This document shows, piece after piece, positions 50,218 through 58,536 of a DNA stretch of 64,000 nucleotides; positions within the stretch are counted from its first letter, which is position 1; every line of letters starts with the position of its first letter. Origin of the DNA: Sporosarcina highlanderae (GTDB lineage: Bacteria; Bacillota; Bacilli; Bacillales_A; Planococcaceae); the NCBI RefSeq assembly GCF_030433715.1, contig NZ_JAROCC010000008.1, positions 62,001 to 126,000 on the forward strand, read 5' to 3'. The notes under the pieces were generated by a model. The model did no database searches, was not told where the DNA came from, and saw only the letters and a program-made list of their open reading frames with translations. The translations under genes were made by a program, and so were the position numbers.

Positions 50218-51505
50218 AAATAATCACGCCAGTAATAATCGCCACAATCGTCATCACAATCGTTGTACCAAATGCCCACTTAAATACAAATTTCTGATGA
50301 TCGGCTAATTCAACACCCGCAAGCCCGATCAATAAAAACGTCGATGCCGTCAATGGACTTAACGGGAAGCCCGTTGTCATCTGTCCTAAAATCGCCGCAC
50401 TACCAACATGCGTCGGAAGCACTCCATAGGCAGCTGCCGTCTCACTAATAATCGGCAATACTCCAAAGTAGTACGCATCTGGCGTAAAGAGCAAACTTAA
50501 CGGCATCCCTGTCACAGCTACGATAATTCCCATCATGCCGCCAGCCCCATCTGGAATCACGTTAACAAGGGAATTCGCCATTTCGGTAATCATTCCTGTA
50601 CCTGAAAGAATCCCTGTGAAAACTCCTGCAGCAAAAATAATTGAAACGACTGTAATCATACCAACCGCCTGGCTTTTCACTTGTTCCATCTGATCATCAG
50701 GTCTCGGATAATTGACGATAACCGCAACCGCAAATGCAATCATGAAGATGATTGGAAGTGGCAGCCAAACTTTAACGAGTGCGACTATGGTCAGAATCGT
50801 TAACAGTAAATTGAACCAGAACAATTTCGGTCTTCGCATTGCTCTTTCTTCATCGGACAATTCCGTTTGGAGGTCATACTCGACATCTGCCACGCCGATT
50901 CGTTTCTTTTCCTTCCTTCCAATCCAAAACGATACTAAAAGCACCCAAACGATTCCTGCAATCATTGCAGGAATGACCGGATTGAAAATTTCGCTCGTAT
51001 CGACTTTAAGTGCAGTTGCAGCACGTGCTGTCGGTCCACCCCATGGAAGAAGATTCATGACTCCGGCACCAAGTGCAACTACCCCAGCCAATACAATTCG
51101 ACTCATACCCAATTTATCATATAGGGGTAGCAAAGCAGGAATTGCGATTAGGAATGTTGACGCCCCAGATCCATCAAGATGGGCAAGCATTGCAATAATC
51201 GCGGTACCGACGACAATCTTTTGTGGATCTCCTTTTACAACACGCAACACACGAGATATAACCGGATCGAACAGTCCCGCATTATTCATTACTCCAAAAT
51301 AAAGAATCGCAAAACCAAGCATGATTCCTGTCGGGGCAACACCTTTCACCCCATCTAACATGAATTCGCCCATTTGTGCTCCAAATCCTCCGATCAAAGC
51401 AAACACAATAGGAACTACGATTAGCGAAACAATGACCGACACCCGTTTCGTCAAAATCAATGCCAAGAATACGAAAATCGTTAAAAAACCTAATAATGCC
51501 AACAT
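50216..51505 (-). CDS. CitMHS-family citrate:metal symporter
   Basis: A 429-residue membrane protein with about twelve helices. The early segment HLDGSGASTFLIAIPALLPLYDKLG (in pieces: LDGSGASTFLIAIPALLP) and GGPTARAATALK are typical of CitM/CitH, which import citrate with Mg or Ca; the C-terminal TPDAYYFGVLPII and TGFPLSPLTASTFLLIG motifs agree. It is the third gene of the AtuA unit (23 nt after the small AtuA-related gene), so the true substrate may be another tri- or dicarboxylate linked to the AtuA-type enzyme. Confidence 0.9.
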   Translation of the reverse strand: MLALLGFLTIFVFLALILTKRVSVIVSLIVVPIVFALIGGFGAQMGEFMLDGVKGVAPTGIMLGFAILYFGVMNNAGLFDPVISRVLRVVKGDPQKIVVGTAIIAMLAHLDGSGASTFLIAIPALLPLYDKLGMSRIVLAGVVALGAGVMNLLPWGGPTARAATALKVDTSEIFNPVIPAMIAGIVWVLLVSFWIGRKEKKRIGVADVEYDLQTELSDEERAMRRPKLFWFNLLLTILTIVALVKVWLPLPIIFMIAFAVAVIVNYPRPDDQMEQVKSQAVGMITVVSIIFAAGVFTGILSGTGMITEMANSLVNVIPDGAGGMMGIIVAVTGMPLSLLFTPDAYYFGVLPIISETAAAYGVLPTHVGSAAILGQMTTGFPLSPLTASTFLLIGLAGVELADHQKFVFKWAFGTTIVMTIVAIITGVII

Positions 51506-51528
51506 ACATTATCCCCCTTAAGTTTGAC

Positions 51529-51840
51529 CTACAAATCTACTTCCATTTCCAATAATGCATAACTCAATGTCTTTCCATGTGTGTCCATCCCAAGCGAAGT
51601 CGTTACGCCACCAAGAAGCGCACCTTGACACACAAACTGCAAAGCAGAAATATTCGGCATCTCGTAACGAATCACATCCCCTTTCACAATGTGATTCAAA
51701 TGGCTTTTCACCCTGTCTGCCGTCACCTGTTCCCGTAACTTTTCATACATCTCTTCCTCGTAAGGAATAAGTGACAGCATTAGAACATCACCTTTATCCC
51801 CTGCCCGACTGTGTGCCAGTTCATACAGTTTCCTTGCCAT
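51529..51840 (-). CDS. AtuA-related small protein (AtuA C-terminal-like)
   Basis: A 103-residue protein. ELAHSRAGDKGDVLMLSLIPY at the start and the ending GALLGGVTTSLGMDTHGKTLSYALLEMEV (in pieces: GALLGGVTTSLG, HGKTLSYALLEM) match the C-terminal domain that follows AtuA in other bacteria, here as a separate gene. In the acyclic terpene pathway AtuA is required but its reaction is not well defined. The start at 51840 has GGAGGTG 7 nt upstream; it overlaps the end of the large AtuA gene by 20 nt, so the two products probably form a complex. Confidence 0.82.
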   Translation of the reverse strand: MARKLYELAHSRAGDKGDVLMLSLIPYEEEMYEKLREQVTADRVKSHLNHIVKGDVIRYEMPNISALQFVCQGALLGGVTTSLGMDTHGKTLSYALLEMEVDL

Positions 51841-53158
51841 TTTGCCCCACCTCCATGACCTTGATAGCAGCATTTATCACTGTTCTTGGCACCATGGTAG
51901 AGACGATTCCGATTACTTCATTCACAAACTTACGTGCTCCACCACCCCCAGCAGGCCCATTTGTATAAAGAGCTTCAACTTCTTCACCAATCCGTTGCGC
52001 TTTATCTTCCTCAAACGTTTTTCCAGCAACACGAAGACGAACTTCATATGGATTCACTTGATGTCCAAATGAACCACGATGTCCTGAAATAGCCCCTATG
52101 TAATCTACTTTAAACTCATCATAGTTTCTTGAAATACGTTCTTTTACGATAGCACCGGCAAGCTCAGCACGACCGTACGCATTTTCCCCAGCATAAGTGA
52201 TCTCTCCTTCACCTATAAAACCCGCATCATAACCAACACTTACTTTCAACTGCGCTGGTCTTTCCTTCCCTCTTCCACCGGTTAATAAAATACGATCCTC
52301 TCTATCCTCTCTCAAGGAAACAGTTGTAAAATCCGCAACAACATCAGGAGTTATATAAGAAGACGGATCCATCACTTCATACAAAAGCTGTTCTTTCACT
52401 GTGCGCAGCGTAAGCGTCCCACCAGTTCCCGGAACTTTTGTCAATAAAGCAGAACCATCGGATTGGACCTCAGCTAATGGAAAACCAAGGTAAGCAAGTC
52501 CATTGACATCTTTCTTCTTAGGATCGGCAAAATAGCCTCCAGTCAATTGACCGGCACATTCAAGTAAATGACCGATCACTGTCCCTTTCGCCATCAAATC
52601 ATAATCATCCACAGACCACCCGAAATGATGGATCATCGGTGCCAAAAACAAAGAAGGATCAGCAACTCTTCCCGTAATGATCACATCCGCGCCCGTTTCT
52701 AGTGCCGGAACAATTTCCGACACACCCATATAGGCATTTGCAGAGAGTATGGAAGCGGTTTCAAAGAGTTCAGGATTAAATAAAAGCGAATCAGCGTTCT
52801 CAAAAACATAAGGCAGCACATCATCCCCTGTTACAGCTGCCACTTTCACCTTCAACCCTAACTCTTCCGCTATTTCAATTATTTTTTGTGCTCCGCCTAT
52901 CGGGTTAGCTGCCCCCATATTCGTCACAAGCCGCACATTGTTTTTCAATAAAGCCGGCAATAAAGAACGAATACGCTTTTCAAGCAACGGGTCATACCCC
53001 AACATCACATCCGCTTTTTTTCGTTTTTGTGCAAGCGCAATCGTCCGTTCCGCCAAACACTCCAAAACCAAGTAATCAAGCTTACCTTTTTCAGCAAGTT
53101 CAATTGCCGGCTCTATACGGTCACCGGAAAATCCAGCACCCGATCCAATACGCAACAT
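51821..53158 (-). CDS. AtuA-family (DUF1446) protein
   Basis: A 445-residue cytosolic protein. RIGSGAGFSGDRIEPAIELAEKG at the N-terminus, LVTNMGAANPIGGA and ADVIITGRVADPSLFLAP are the family marks. Members occur in acyclic terpene or branched-chain acid breakdown clusters. No carboxylase or acyl-CoA ligase genes lie next to it here, so the pathway is uncertain; the neighbour transporter of CitMHS type suggests a carboxylic acid. The ATG at 53158 has a modest GAGGTG site. Probably controlled by the PAS-AAA-Fis regulator encoded upstream. Confidence 0.86.
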   Translation of the reverse strand: MLRIGSGAGFSGDRIEPAIELAEKGKLDYLVLECLAERTIALAQKRKKADVMLGYDPLLEKRIRSLLPALLKNNVRLVTNMGAANPIGGAQKIIEIAEELGLKVKVAAVTGDDVLPYVFENADSLLFNPELFETASILSANAYMGVSEIVPALETGADVIITGRVADPSLFLAPMIHHFGWSVDDYDLMAKGTVIGHLLECAGQLTGGYFADPKKKDVNGLAYLGFPLAEVQSDGSALLTKVPGTGGTLTLRTVKEQLLYEVMDPSSYITPDVVADFTTVSLREDREDRILLTGGRGKERPAQLKVSVGYDAGFIGEGEITYAGENAYGRAELAGAIVKERISRNYDEFKVDYIGAISGHRGSFGHQVNPYEVRLRVAGKTFEEDKAQRIGEEVEALYTNGPAGGGGARKFVNEVIGIVSTMVPRTVINAAIKVMEVGQNGKETV

Positions 53159-53313
53159 GCAATCACCTCGTTGTTAAAATCTATGTCTTCTATTATTTTA
53201 TCAAAAAGAAAAGAAGAAATGCCTATATATCCGGCTTTTCTTCTTCTAATAAGGTGGAATGAAAAGTACTTCTATATAGTGTTTTGTACTTCAAATTTCT
53301 TGGTAAAGCTGGC

Positions 53314-53362
53314 GTTCTAAATTATTAGAATCTAATTTTATATAATTACAAATAATTAGAAC
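53314..53362. promoter_or_regulatory. Inverted repeats upstream of the AtuA gene
   Basis: GTTCTAAATTATT (53314-53326) and AATAATTAGAAC (53351-53362) are inverted copies with 24 bp between them, and the first half also contains the palindromic TTCTAAATTATTAGAA. They lie between the regulator gene and the AtuA gene and may be its operator, or part of the regulator terminator. I could not find a convincing sigma-54 promoter here. Confidence 0.4.
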
Positions 53363-53364
53363 CA

Positions 53365-54732
53365 TTATTTTATATTGTATTTCTTCATTTTATTATACAA
53401 TGTGGCAAGAGAAATCCCTAACATATTTGCAATTTCCTGCCGTTCTCCAACTGTCGGTTCACAGGATTGAAGTGCGGATACAAGTATCTGTTTCTCCGCC
53501 ACTTCCACAGCCTCATGCAACGGGAGAATCCCCTTTTCTTCATTATATAGAGTATGCTGTTTTTGCATAAAATCGGGAAAATGTCGAATTGAGATACGTT
53601 CATTTTCATCCACCAAACACATCGCATAATCCAAGACGTTGCGCAGTTCTCTAATGTTTCCCGGCCAATCATACTGTGTGAGAAACATCATTACATTATC
53701 CTCTACTTCAAACCTATCCGCCAATAATGAACTGGTGATGAGGGGAATCTCCTTTTTCCGTTCACGGAGTGGCGGAATTTGAAGATCGATTGTATTCAAA
53801 CGGTACAAGAAATCATTGCGAAAAAGCCCTTTCGCAATGAGTTGATACAAATCCCGATGTGTTGACGCAACAATTCGGACATCCACCCTACGTTCTTCAA
53901 CTTCTCCCACTCGCCGGACCGCACCTTCCTGCAAAACACGTAACAATTTGGCTTGGACATCGAGTGAGAGATCTCCTATTTCATCTAAAAATAACGTTCC
54001 TCCATCTGCCATTTCAAATAAGCCCGCCTTACCAGCTACTGATTGACTGACTAACGACCCGTCCAAATGACCAAACAATTCATTTTCAATTAAAGCAGAA
54101 GGAATGGCTGAACAATTCACAGCAATGAACGGCTTTTCTGAGCGCAAACTAGCATGATGGATTGCCTGAGCAAACAATTCTTTACCCGTTCCACTCTCTC
54201 CCCTGATCAATACAGGCAAATCGGTAGCCGCAGTTTTCCTTGCAATCGAGATTATATCCTGCATCTTCGACTCGGCACCGATGATATCATCGAATGTATA
54301 CCTCACCCTATGTAACGCACTCATCTGCTCCTGCAATTCCTTCACTTTTTGCCGTTGCTTCTCAAGTTCCTGCGTAAGCAGCTGAACTTCAGTCAAACTC
54401 TTACAAACCGAAACTGCCCCCACAATCTTATCGTCAAGCATTACAGGCGCCATATCAACAACATACTCCCTATCATGCGTCTTCCGATAAACACCAACCT
54501 GACTCTTCCCACTTGCAAGCGTTTCCGGCAACCTCGCACCTGGACGATACAAAACCAATGGCTTCCCAATAATATCCGGCGTCACACCAGTAATCCGTGT
54601 ATACTCCGGATTTATCGTCCTTACTATACCGGAACGATCAATGACAAGCACCCCATCATTCATCGACTCAACAATCGCTTTCCACCAGTTAACTGTCTCT
54701 TCGATTGCCACCATCCCCTTATTCGAATTCAA
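53365..54732 (-). CDS. PAS-AAA+-Fis transcriptional regulator with atypical GAFTGA loop
   Basis: A 455-residue regulator: PAS sensor domain (about 15-115), AAA+ domain (148-375; Walker A GESGTGKE at 178-185, Walker B GGTLFLDE at 244-251, and arginine-finger region [10 protein letters not shown]), and a Fis-type HTH (about 415-455, [18 protein letters not shown]). It is built like sigma-54 activators, but the GAFTGA motif that contacts sigma-54 is replaced by GSLVSQ at 225-230. Start at 54732 is TTG; a GTG at 54711 is possible. The neighbour AtuA and citrate-transporter genes are the likely targets, and PAS probably senses a carboxylic acid. Confidence 0.88.
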   Translation of the reverse strand: MNSNKGMVAIEETVNWWKAIVESMNDGVLVIDRSGIVRTINPEYTRITGVTPDIIGKPLVLYRPGARLPETLASGKSQVGVYRKTHDREYVVDMAPVMLDDKIVGAVSVCKSLTEVQLLTQELEKQRQKVKELQEQMSALHRVRYTFDDIIGAESKMQDIISIARKTAATDLPVLIRGESGTGKELFAQAIHHASLRSEKPFIAVNCSAIPSALIENELFGHLDGSLVSQSVAGKAGLFEMADGGTLFLDEIGDLSLDVQAKLLRVLQEGAVRRVGEVEERRVDVRIVASTHRDLYQLIAKGLFRNDFLYRLNTIDLQIPPLRERKKEIPLITSSLLADRFEVEDNVMMFLTQYDWPGNIRELRNVLDYAMCLVDENERISIRHFPDFMQKQHTLYNEEKGILPLHEAVEVAEKQILVSALQSCEPTVGERQEIANMLGISLATLYNKMKKYNIK

Positions 54733-54800
54733 AAACCTGTCATTCTAATACTATAGTACACCAAATTTCAGAATAAATTGTAAAGGTACCTGAATTGTAA

Positions 54801-54949
54801 AGGTACCTGTGCATGACACATTTATGACAATTCAATAAAATTAATAAATATGCGAAAAGAATCCAATTAACCGTTAATTTTATTGGCTTCCTTATTATTT
54901 TTTATGCAATTGTTGTGCATAATCTGAATTGTTTCGTGCACAGGTACCT
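54801..54949. mobile_element. MITE-like element, copy 3 (149 bp)
   Basis: Same 13-bp termini and the same right-hand third as copies 1 and 2. The central hairpin is partly decayed (AATCCAAT / ATTGGCTTC). At the left is a duplicated end: AAAGGTACCTG-AATTGTA at 54782-54799 precedes the full start, suggesting a nested or abortive insertion. It lies in the upstream region between the divergent regulator and the PLA2-like gene, not at a gene end. Confidence 0.75.
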
Positions 54950-55004
54950 CAAAAATATTCGAATAAAATATAGAAGATGGATTTTATGTTAGGGGGGGTT
55001 TTCC

Positions 55005-55289
55005 ATGGAACGTAGACGATTTAGGAGTCCGAGACTTTGCGTGTTTCCCGGATATAATTGGTGTGGCCCGGGTTGTTCTGGACCGGGGGCTCCGGTAAAT
55101 GCAGTCGATGCGGCATGCAAAGCGCATGATCTGTGTTATCTTTCGTATAAAAGACGATGTGATTGTGATATAGAATTTCTGGATCGCTTGGAACAATACA
55201 TTCATTACGATAACTATGAAGGTCGGCACGCGCGAATGCTTTATCGTTATATGCTTGCCCAGACCAGATTTAATTGTTGGCGGAGATAA
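55005..55289 (+). CDS. Parvovirus-type phospholipase A2-like small protein, 94 aa
   Basis: The segment CVFPGYNWCGPGCSGPG (a Ca-binding-loop-like turn) followed by DAACKAHDLCYLSY holds the C-x-x-HD-x-C-Y signature of phospholipase A2, in the compact arrangement of the parvovirus VP1 PLA2 domain. His-Asp are therefore candidate catalytic residues. Further Cys are at C-D-C-D and NCWRR. There is no signal peptide; the N-terminus (MERRRFRSPR) is strongly basic. Activity would be hydrolysis of phospholipids at sn-2, needing calcium, but is unproven. The ATG follows TAGGGGGGG. Monocistronic. Confidence 0.75.
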   Translation: MERRRFRSPRLCVFPGYNWCGPGCSGPGAPVNAVDAACKAHDLCYLSYKRRCDCDIEFLDRLEQYIHYDNYEGRHARMLYRYMLAQTRFNCWRR

Positions 55290-55351
55290 TAACGGATAGT
55301 AGTTGGATAAGCTGCCACCGAAATAACCGGTTGCAGCGATAAACAGAAAAG

Positions 55352-55378
55352 CCCCCAGTCGACAATTCGACCGGGGGT
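55352..55378 (-). terminator. Terminator of the 39-aa gene
   Basis: CCCCC-GTCGA pairs with TCGAC-GGGGG (with small mismatches), followed by CTTTTC on the reverse strand; 11 nt after the stop codon. Confidence 0.75.
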
Positions 55379-55389
55379 ATAGATAACTA

Positions 55390-55509
55390 TTAATTTGTAT
55401 AAGAAAGGACTGCAGCAGGGAATTTTTTTAGGACTTTAAGAGCTTCAACTTTTGTAGCGAACTCGAACATCCGGTAACTTTTTTGTTCAAAAACAGTGAT
55501 GACCCACAT
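55390..55509 (-). CDS. Small hypothetical protein, 39 aa
   Basis: ATG at 55509 with AAGGAG 8 nt upstream, and a good terminator directly after. The sequence begins MWVITVFEQK and has a KVEALKVLKKF helix; it resembles the small proteins of Bacillales that start with a beta strand (like the first gene of this window). The longer frame to 55590 has no ribosome site. Function unknown. Confidence 0.6.
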   Translation of the reverse strand: MWVITVFEQKSYRMFEFATKVEALKVLKKFPAAVLSYTN

Positions 55510-55653
55510 GATGCATTCTCCTTTTGTTTTGGTTTTGGTTGGCAATTCGCCTTTTCTACTGCCTATGTTACTCCCTTTTCCCCAAAACAAAAGACAAGAA
55601 ATGCGGTGTTCACAAAACAGTCAAAGGCAAAGCGCTTACATTTGTCAAATTTG

Positions 55654-55686
55654 TGACTTCATTGTGCAACTTGCACAATGAAGTCA
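55654..55686. repeat. Perfect 16-bp inverted repeat with 1-nt spacer
   Basis: TGACTTCATTGTGCAA-C-TTGCACAATGAAGTCA. There is no T-run after it, so it is less like a terminator than a palindromic operator or a cruciform; it lies between two tandem reverse-strand genes. A cre-like sequence (TGTAAGCGCTTTGC on the reverse strand, 12 of 14 to consensus) is just beside it at about 55627-55640. Confidence 0.6.
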
Positions 55687-55747
55687 AGACTGCGTTATCC
55701 AAAGGCAACATCACTGTTTAACTAACGCTAACGATTGGCCCCTGCTT

Positions 55748-57112
55748 TCACTTTCCGCAACACTTCTTGTATTTCTTCCCACTACCGCATGGACAAGGGT
55801 CGTTGCGTCCAGTTTTAGTCGATTCTCCCGGCAGCGGATGAAGGTAAGGTTTTTCCGAAGGAAATAGTTCGTTAGGAGTGTGACCCCGATTTTCCCAGAG
55901 TCGTGTTGTGTTGGCAATTTCCGTCACACATTGTAAATAGGAGTTAACTTGAGCCCTATTATTTAGCTCCAATCTACCTGCAAATGTTTGAAAAACGGAT
56001 AGGACATTGGAAAAAGGAACGGATAACTCCCCTAATAACTCTTCTATTTCACTATTTATTGTCCGTGCCGGAAAACCATCCTTTACCATCAATTGCCCAA
56101 GCACTAACTGTTGCGGAGTCCTTTCAAAATACGTATCCTTGACATAATGAAGCAGCTTGTCCTTTTCCGGAACATAAAACGGCTTCCCTTCTACATTCTT
56201 CATTAATCGAACTTCATCCACATAATCCATCGCTTCATGATAAAAATTCCGGCCTTCTACAAGTACATGCCGCCTTTTCAACAATTCAACGGTCGGTAGG
56301 TCAGTTACCATTGCCTTCATCATTTCACTCGATATCACTAATTTATTTTGCCCACTATAAATCTCCCTCACTTTTTCATGAGGGACGACTCCATATAAGT
56401 TCGTACAAGCAACGATATAATCAAGGATCAGATCCCCGGCTAAAGGCTCTGCTTGCTTTAATTGCTTGGGACCGCGATATTTATCCGACTTCACATTATA
56501 ATTTTCATGGTCAATTCGATCCCACTCGGTTTTCTTGTACTTTACATATTTCAAGGATTCATTGACTTTTTCGATATCAAAAGGCTTATAGCATTGCGCT
56601 TCCGCCCACTCATAGGTTGACAAATAATCAGGATGTTTCGGGTCATGGTAGACGTCCAAAAAGTGTGCATATCCCGGAGGACCCCCGACATCTTCAGGAG
56701 GAGCTGCTCCTTCTCCCTCAAGAACGGTCGGATAACCGAAATAATAATCCTCAACAATCCCCTCAAGTTCCACCATGATACGCCAGTCATCCCCCGAATC
56801 ATATCGATACAAGATTTGCCTATTCCCCTCCAAATACGTATCGATTTTCAAATGGGAAGGGCGTTTAAGCTTCAAGCCATTGAACTCTTTCTTATATTCT
56901 TCATGTGTATAAGGATTATTTGTAATGAAAAGTCCATCCACTTCTATATCGAAATAATGATATGGCTCATCCATATACCTGCTTTGAAAGTTCGTGACGT
57001 ATTGAATCATTTCATGCAGTCGATTAAATGTCGCCCCAGCGGGAAGGATCACCCTTCTCCAGATCAGCGGGTCGATATCCTCAAATGTCAGTTTTACAAT
57101 AAATGCTTTCAT
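55748..57112 (-). CDS. pRiA4b ORF-3-like protein with C-terminal SEC-C zinc motif
   Basis: A 454-residue cytosolic protein. The N-terminal 190 residues (FIVKLTFEDIDPLIWRRVILPAG, FEYRYDSGDDW-like YRYDSGDDWRIMVE, and YPTVLEGEGAAPPEDVGG) match the plasmid pRiA4b ORF-3 family. The middle is helical and unassigned, and the C-terminus has a complete SEC-C motif (GRNDPCPCGSGKKYKKCCGK) binding Zn through Cys. The N-terminal family is common in genomic islands and transposon surroundings but of unknown function. The ATG follows GAGGTG. Confidence 0.85.
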   Translation of the reverse strand: MKAFIVKLTFEDIDPLIWRRVILPAGATFNRLHEMIQYVTNFQSRYMDEPYHYFDIEVDGLFITNNPYTHEEYKKEFNGLKLKRPSHLKIDTYLEGNRQILYRYDSGDDWRIMVELEGIVEDYYFGYPTVLEGEGAAPPEDVGGPPGYAHFLDVYHDPKHPDYLSTYEWAEAQCYKPFDIEKVNESLKYVKYKKTEWDRIDHENYNVKSDKYRGPKQLKQAEPLAGDLILDYIVACTNLYGVVPHEKVREIYSGQNKLVISSEMMKAMVTDLPTVELLKRRHVLVEGRNFYHEAMDYVDEVRLMKNVEGKPFYVPEKDKLLHYVKDTYFERTPQQLVLGQLMVKDGFPARTINSEIEELLGELSVPFSNVLSVFQTFAGRLELNNRAQVNSYLQCVTEIANTTRLWENRGHTPNELFPSEKPYLHPLPGESTKTGRNDPCPCGSGKKYKKCCGK

Positions 57113-57267
57113 CGTTGCACCTCAGCTTTACACAAATTCATCTTACCGGTAGTATCTATACTAATTCTTCACCTAAGAAATATCCAGCCTACACGTCATG
57201 TAAAAGAAAGCCAACCGTTTAATACACGATTGACTCCCCATCCGATAGTATTCAATTGTAGCGAAAT

Positions 57268-57308
57268 GACTTCCCTATCACTGCTTCTTCGACAACCATA
57301 GGGAAGTC
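57268..57308 (-). terminator. Terminator overlapping the end of the lipoprotein gene
   Basis: GACTTCCCTA pairs with TAGGGAAGTC across a 21-nt loop that includes the stop codon. The T-run after it is weak (CATTTCGC), so the assignment is moderate. Confidence 0.5.
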
Positions 57309-58504
57309 ACTTCATCTTCTATTGAGGAGAAGATTAATAGTCGGTACCCGCCAAATGTATAATATTCAATATATTCGTTGTTAATATCATCGAACACTTT
57401 TTTATCCGATTCCCCCAAAAGTGCTCTCAGCTCATCTGTCGAATTGGTCAATGCCATTTTCGAAACAACTATGAATGAAACATCCTGCGTCCCTTCATTA
57501 TAAAAGTACGTAAAGCCACCCGGGAATTCATAGTAAGGACCGCCCTCATAGTAATCGTGGCCAACCCAGTCATTTCTTTCCTGCAGCAACTTGTGGATTG
57601 GTTGCCCAAGTTGCACATTCTGATCGATAAACATGCCTTCCGACAATAAAGCCTTAGATTGGTCTGTAAAAGTGAATTGTGGAAAAGCAAGGTAGAAATG
57701 CTGATATTTATGCCACTTGCCCACTAAATATCCTCCTGATGCCAACCCGAATTCCTCTTGATCGGTATAGGATCTTTCAAAGTGGAAAGCAAAACTCATT
57801 TTTTCAGGATGCCATTTCCATGTTGTAAACGTCCATCCGGGAACAGCATCCGCCGTGTCTTCCAAATCCAAATACATTTGCAAATAACTGTCTTCGATTG
57901 CCCGAAATGTTGGATGCGAGGCCTCAACTTCACCTTTGCCTGCAAATTGAATCTCCTTCAATTTTTCACCATCATAAGCCCATGATCTAATTAAATTCAG
58001 ATTTGGTCTATCCTGACGGGCCAAGCTAAAAATAGTGTACTCCCCCAACGTGTACGTACCAAGCGATTCTTCCGGATTCGTCAATAACCCGTTAATCTGT
58101 AATTGCAGCTCAGCTTCCTTCGCGCCATCCCCTGCCAAAAACACAGCGTATGACCCTTCATCAGATGCATGCTCCTTACCAGTAATGGAAGCCATTGATT
58201 CAGTTGAAATCAAATAAACATCTCCAACTGCTTCACCCGAGCGAACCGTAGTAGTGGCAACCGCATGCTCCTTCGCCGCTTCAATCGAAATGAATACACT
58301 ACCTTCTTCATCCACATCAACTTCCGGCTCCGAAACTTCCTCATCTATATCCTCAATCTCAGGTTGCGGAATCGGTGCTTTCCCACTACAACCCGCAACG
58401 ATTATAGTAATCAAAACCAAGCCCACTTTTCCCCGCAAACCCCGAAATGCAAATAAGCTAATTCCTAAAAGCGTAAGTACTGAAACGATAATGATTTGAT
58501 CCAA
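57278..58504 (-). CDS. Lipoprotein, DUF4309/YjgB-like
   Basis: A 408-residue protein. A hydrophobic N-terminus is followed by TIIVAGCSGK with a candidate lipidated Cys39 - late for a lipobox, so either two hydrophobic parts exist or translation starts internally. An acidic linker (EIEDIDEEVSEPEVDVDEE) leads to a large beta-rich body. Its C-terminal 130 residues (LGQPIHKLLQERND, YYEFPGGFTYFYN) look like the DUF4309 domain found in YjgB. The TTG at 58504 has AAAGGAG 8 nt upstream. It lies 32 nt after the serine hydrolase gene. Confidence 0.75.
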   Translation of the reverse strand: MDQIIIVSVLTLLGISLFAFRGLRGKVGLVLITIIVAGCSGKAPIPQPEIEDIDEEVSEPEVDVDEEGSVFISIEAAKEHAVATTTVRSGEAVGDVYLISTESMASITGKEHASDEGSYAVFLAGDGAKEAELQLQINGLLTNPEESLGTYTLGEYTIFSLARQDRPNLNLIRSWAYDGEKLKEIQFAGKGEVEASHPTFRAIEDSYLQMYLDLEDTADAVPGWTFTTWKWHPEKMSFAFHFERSYTDQEEFGLASGGYLVGKWHKYQHFYLAFPQFTFTDQSKALLSEGMFIDQNVQLGQPIHKLLQERNDWVGHDYYEGGPYYEFPGGFTYFYNEGTQDVSFIVVSKMALTNSTDELRALLGESDKKVFDDINNEYIEYYTFGGYRLLIFSSIEDEVTSLWLSKKQ

Positions 58505-58536
58505 CGGTCATGCTCCTTTCATCCGCAAAGGTACCA

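Noticed and set aside
51529-53158. AtuA as one gene broken by a frameshift
   Set aside because: The downstream part has its own GGAGGTG site and ATG and forms a full small domain; a 20-nt overlap of two intact genes explains it better.
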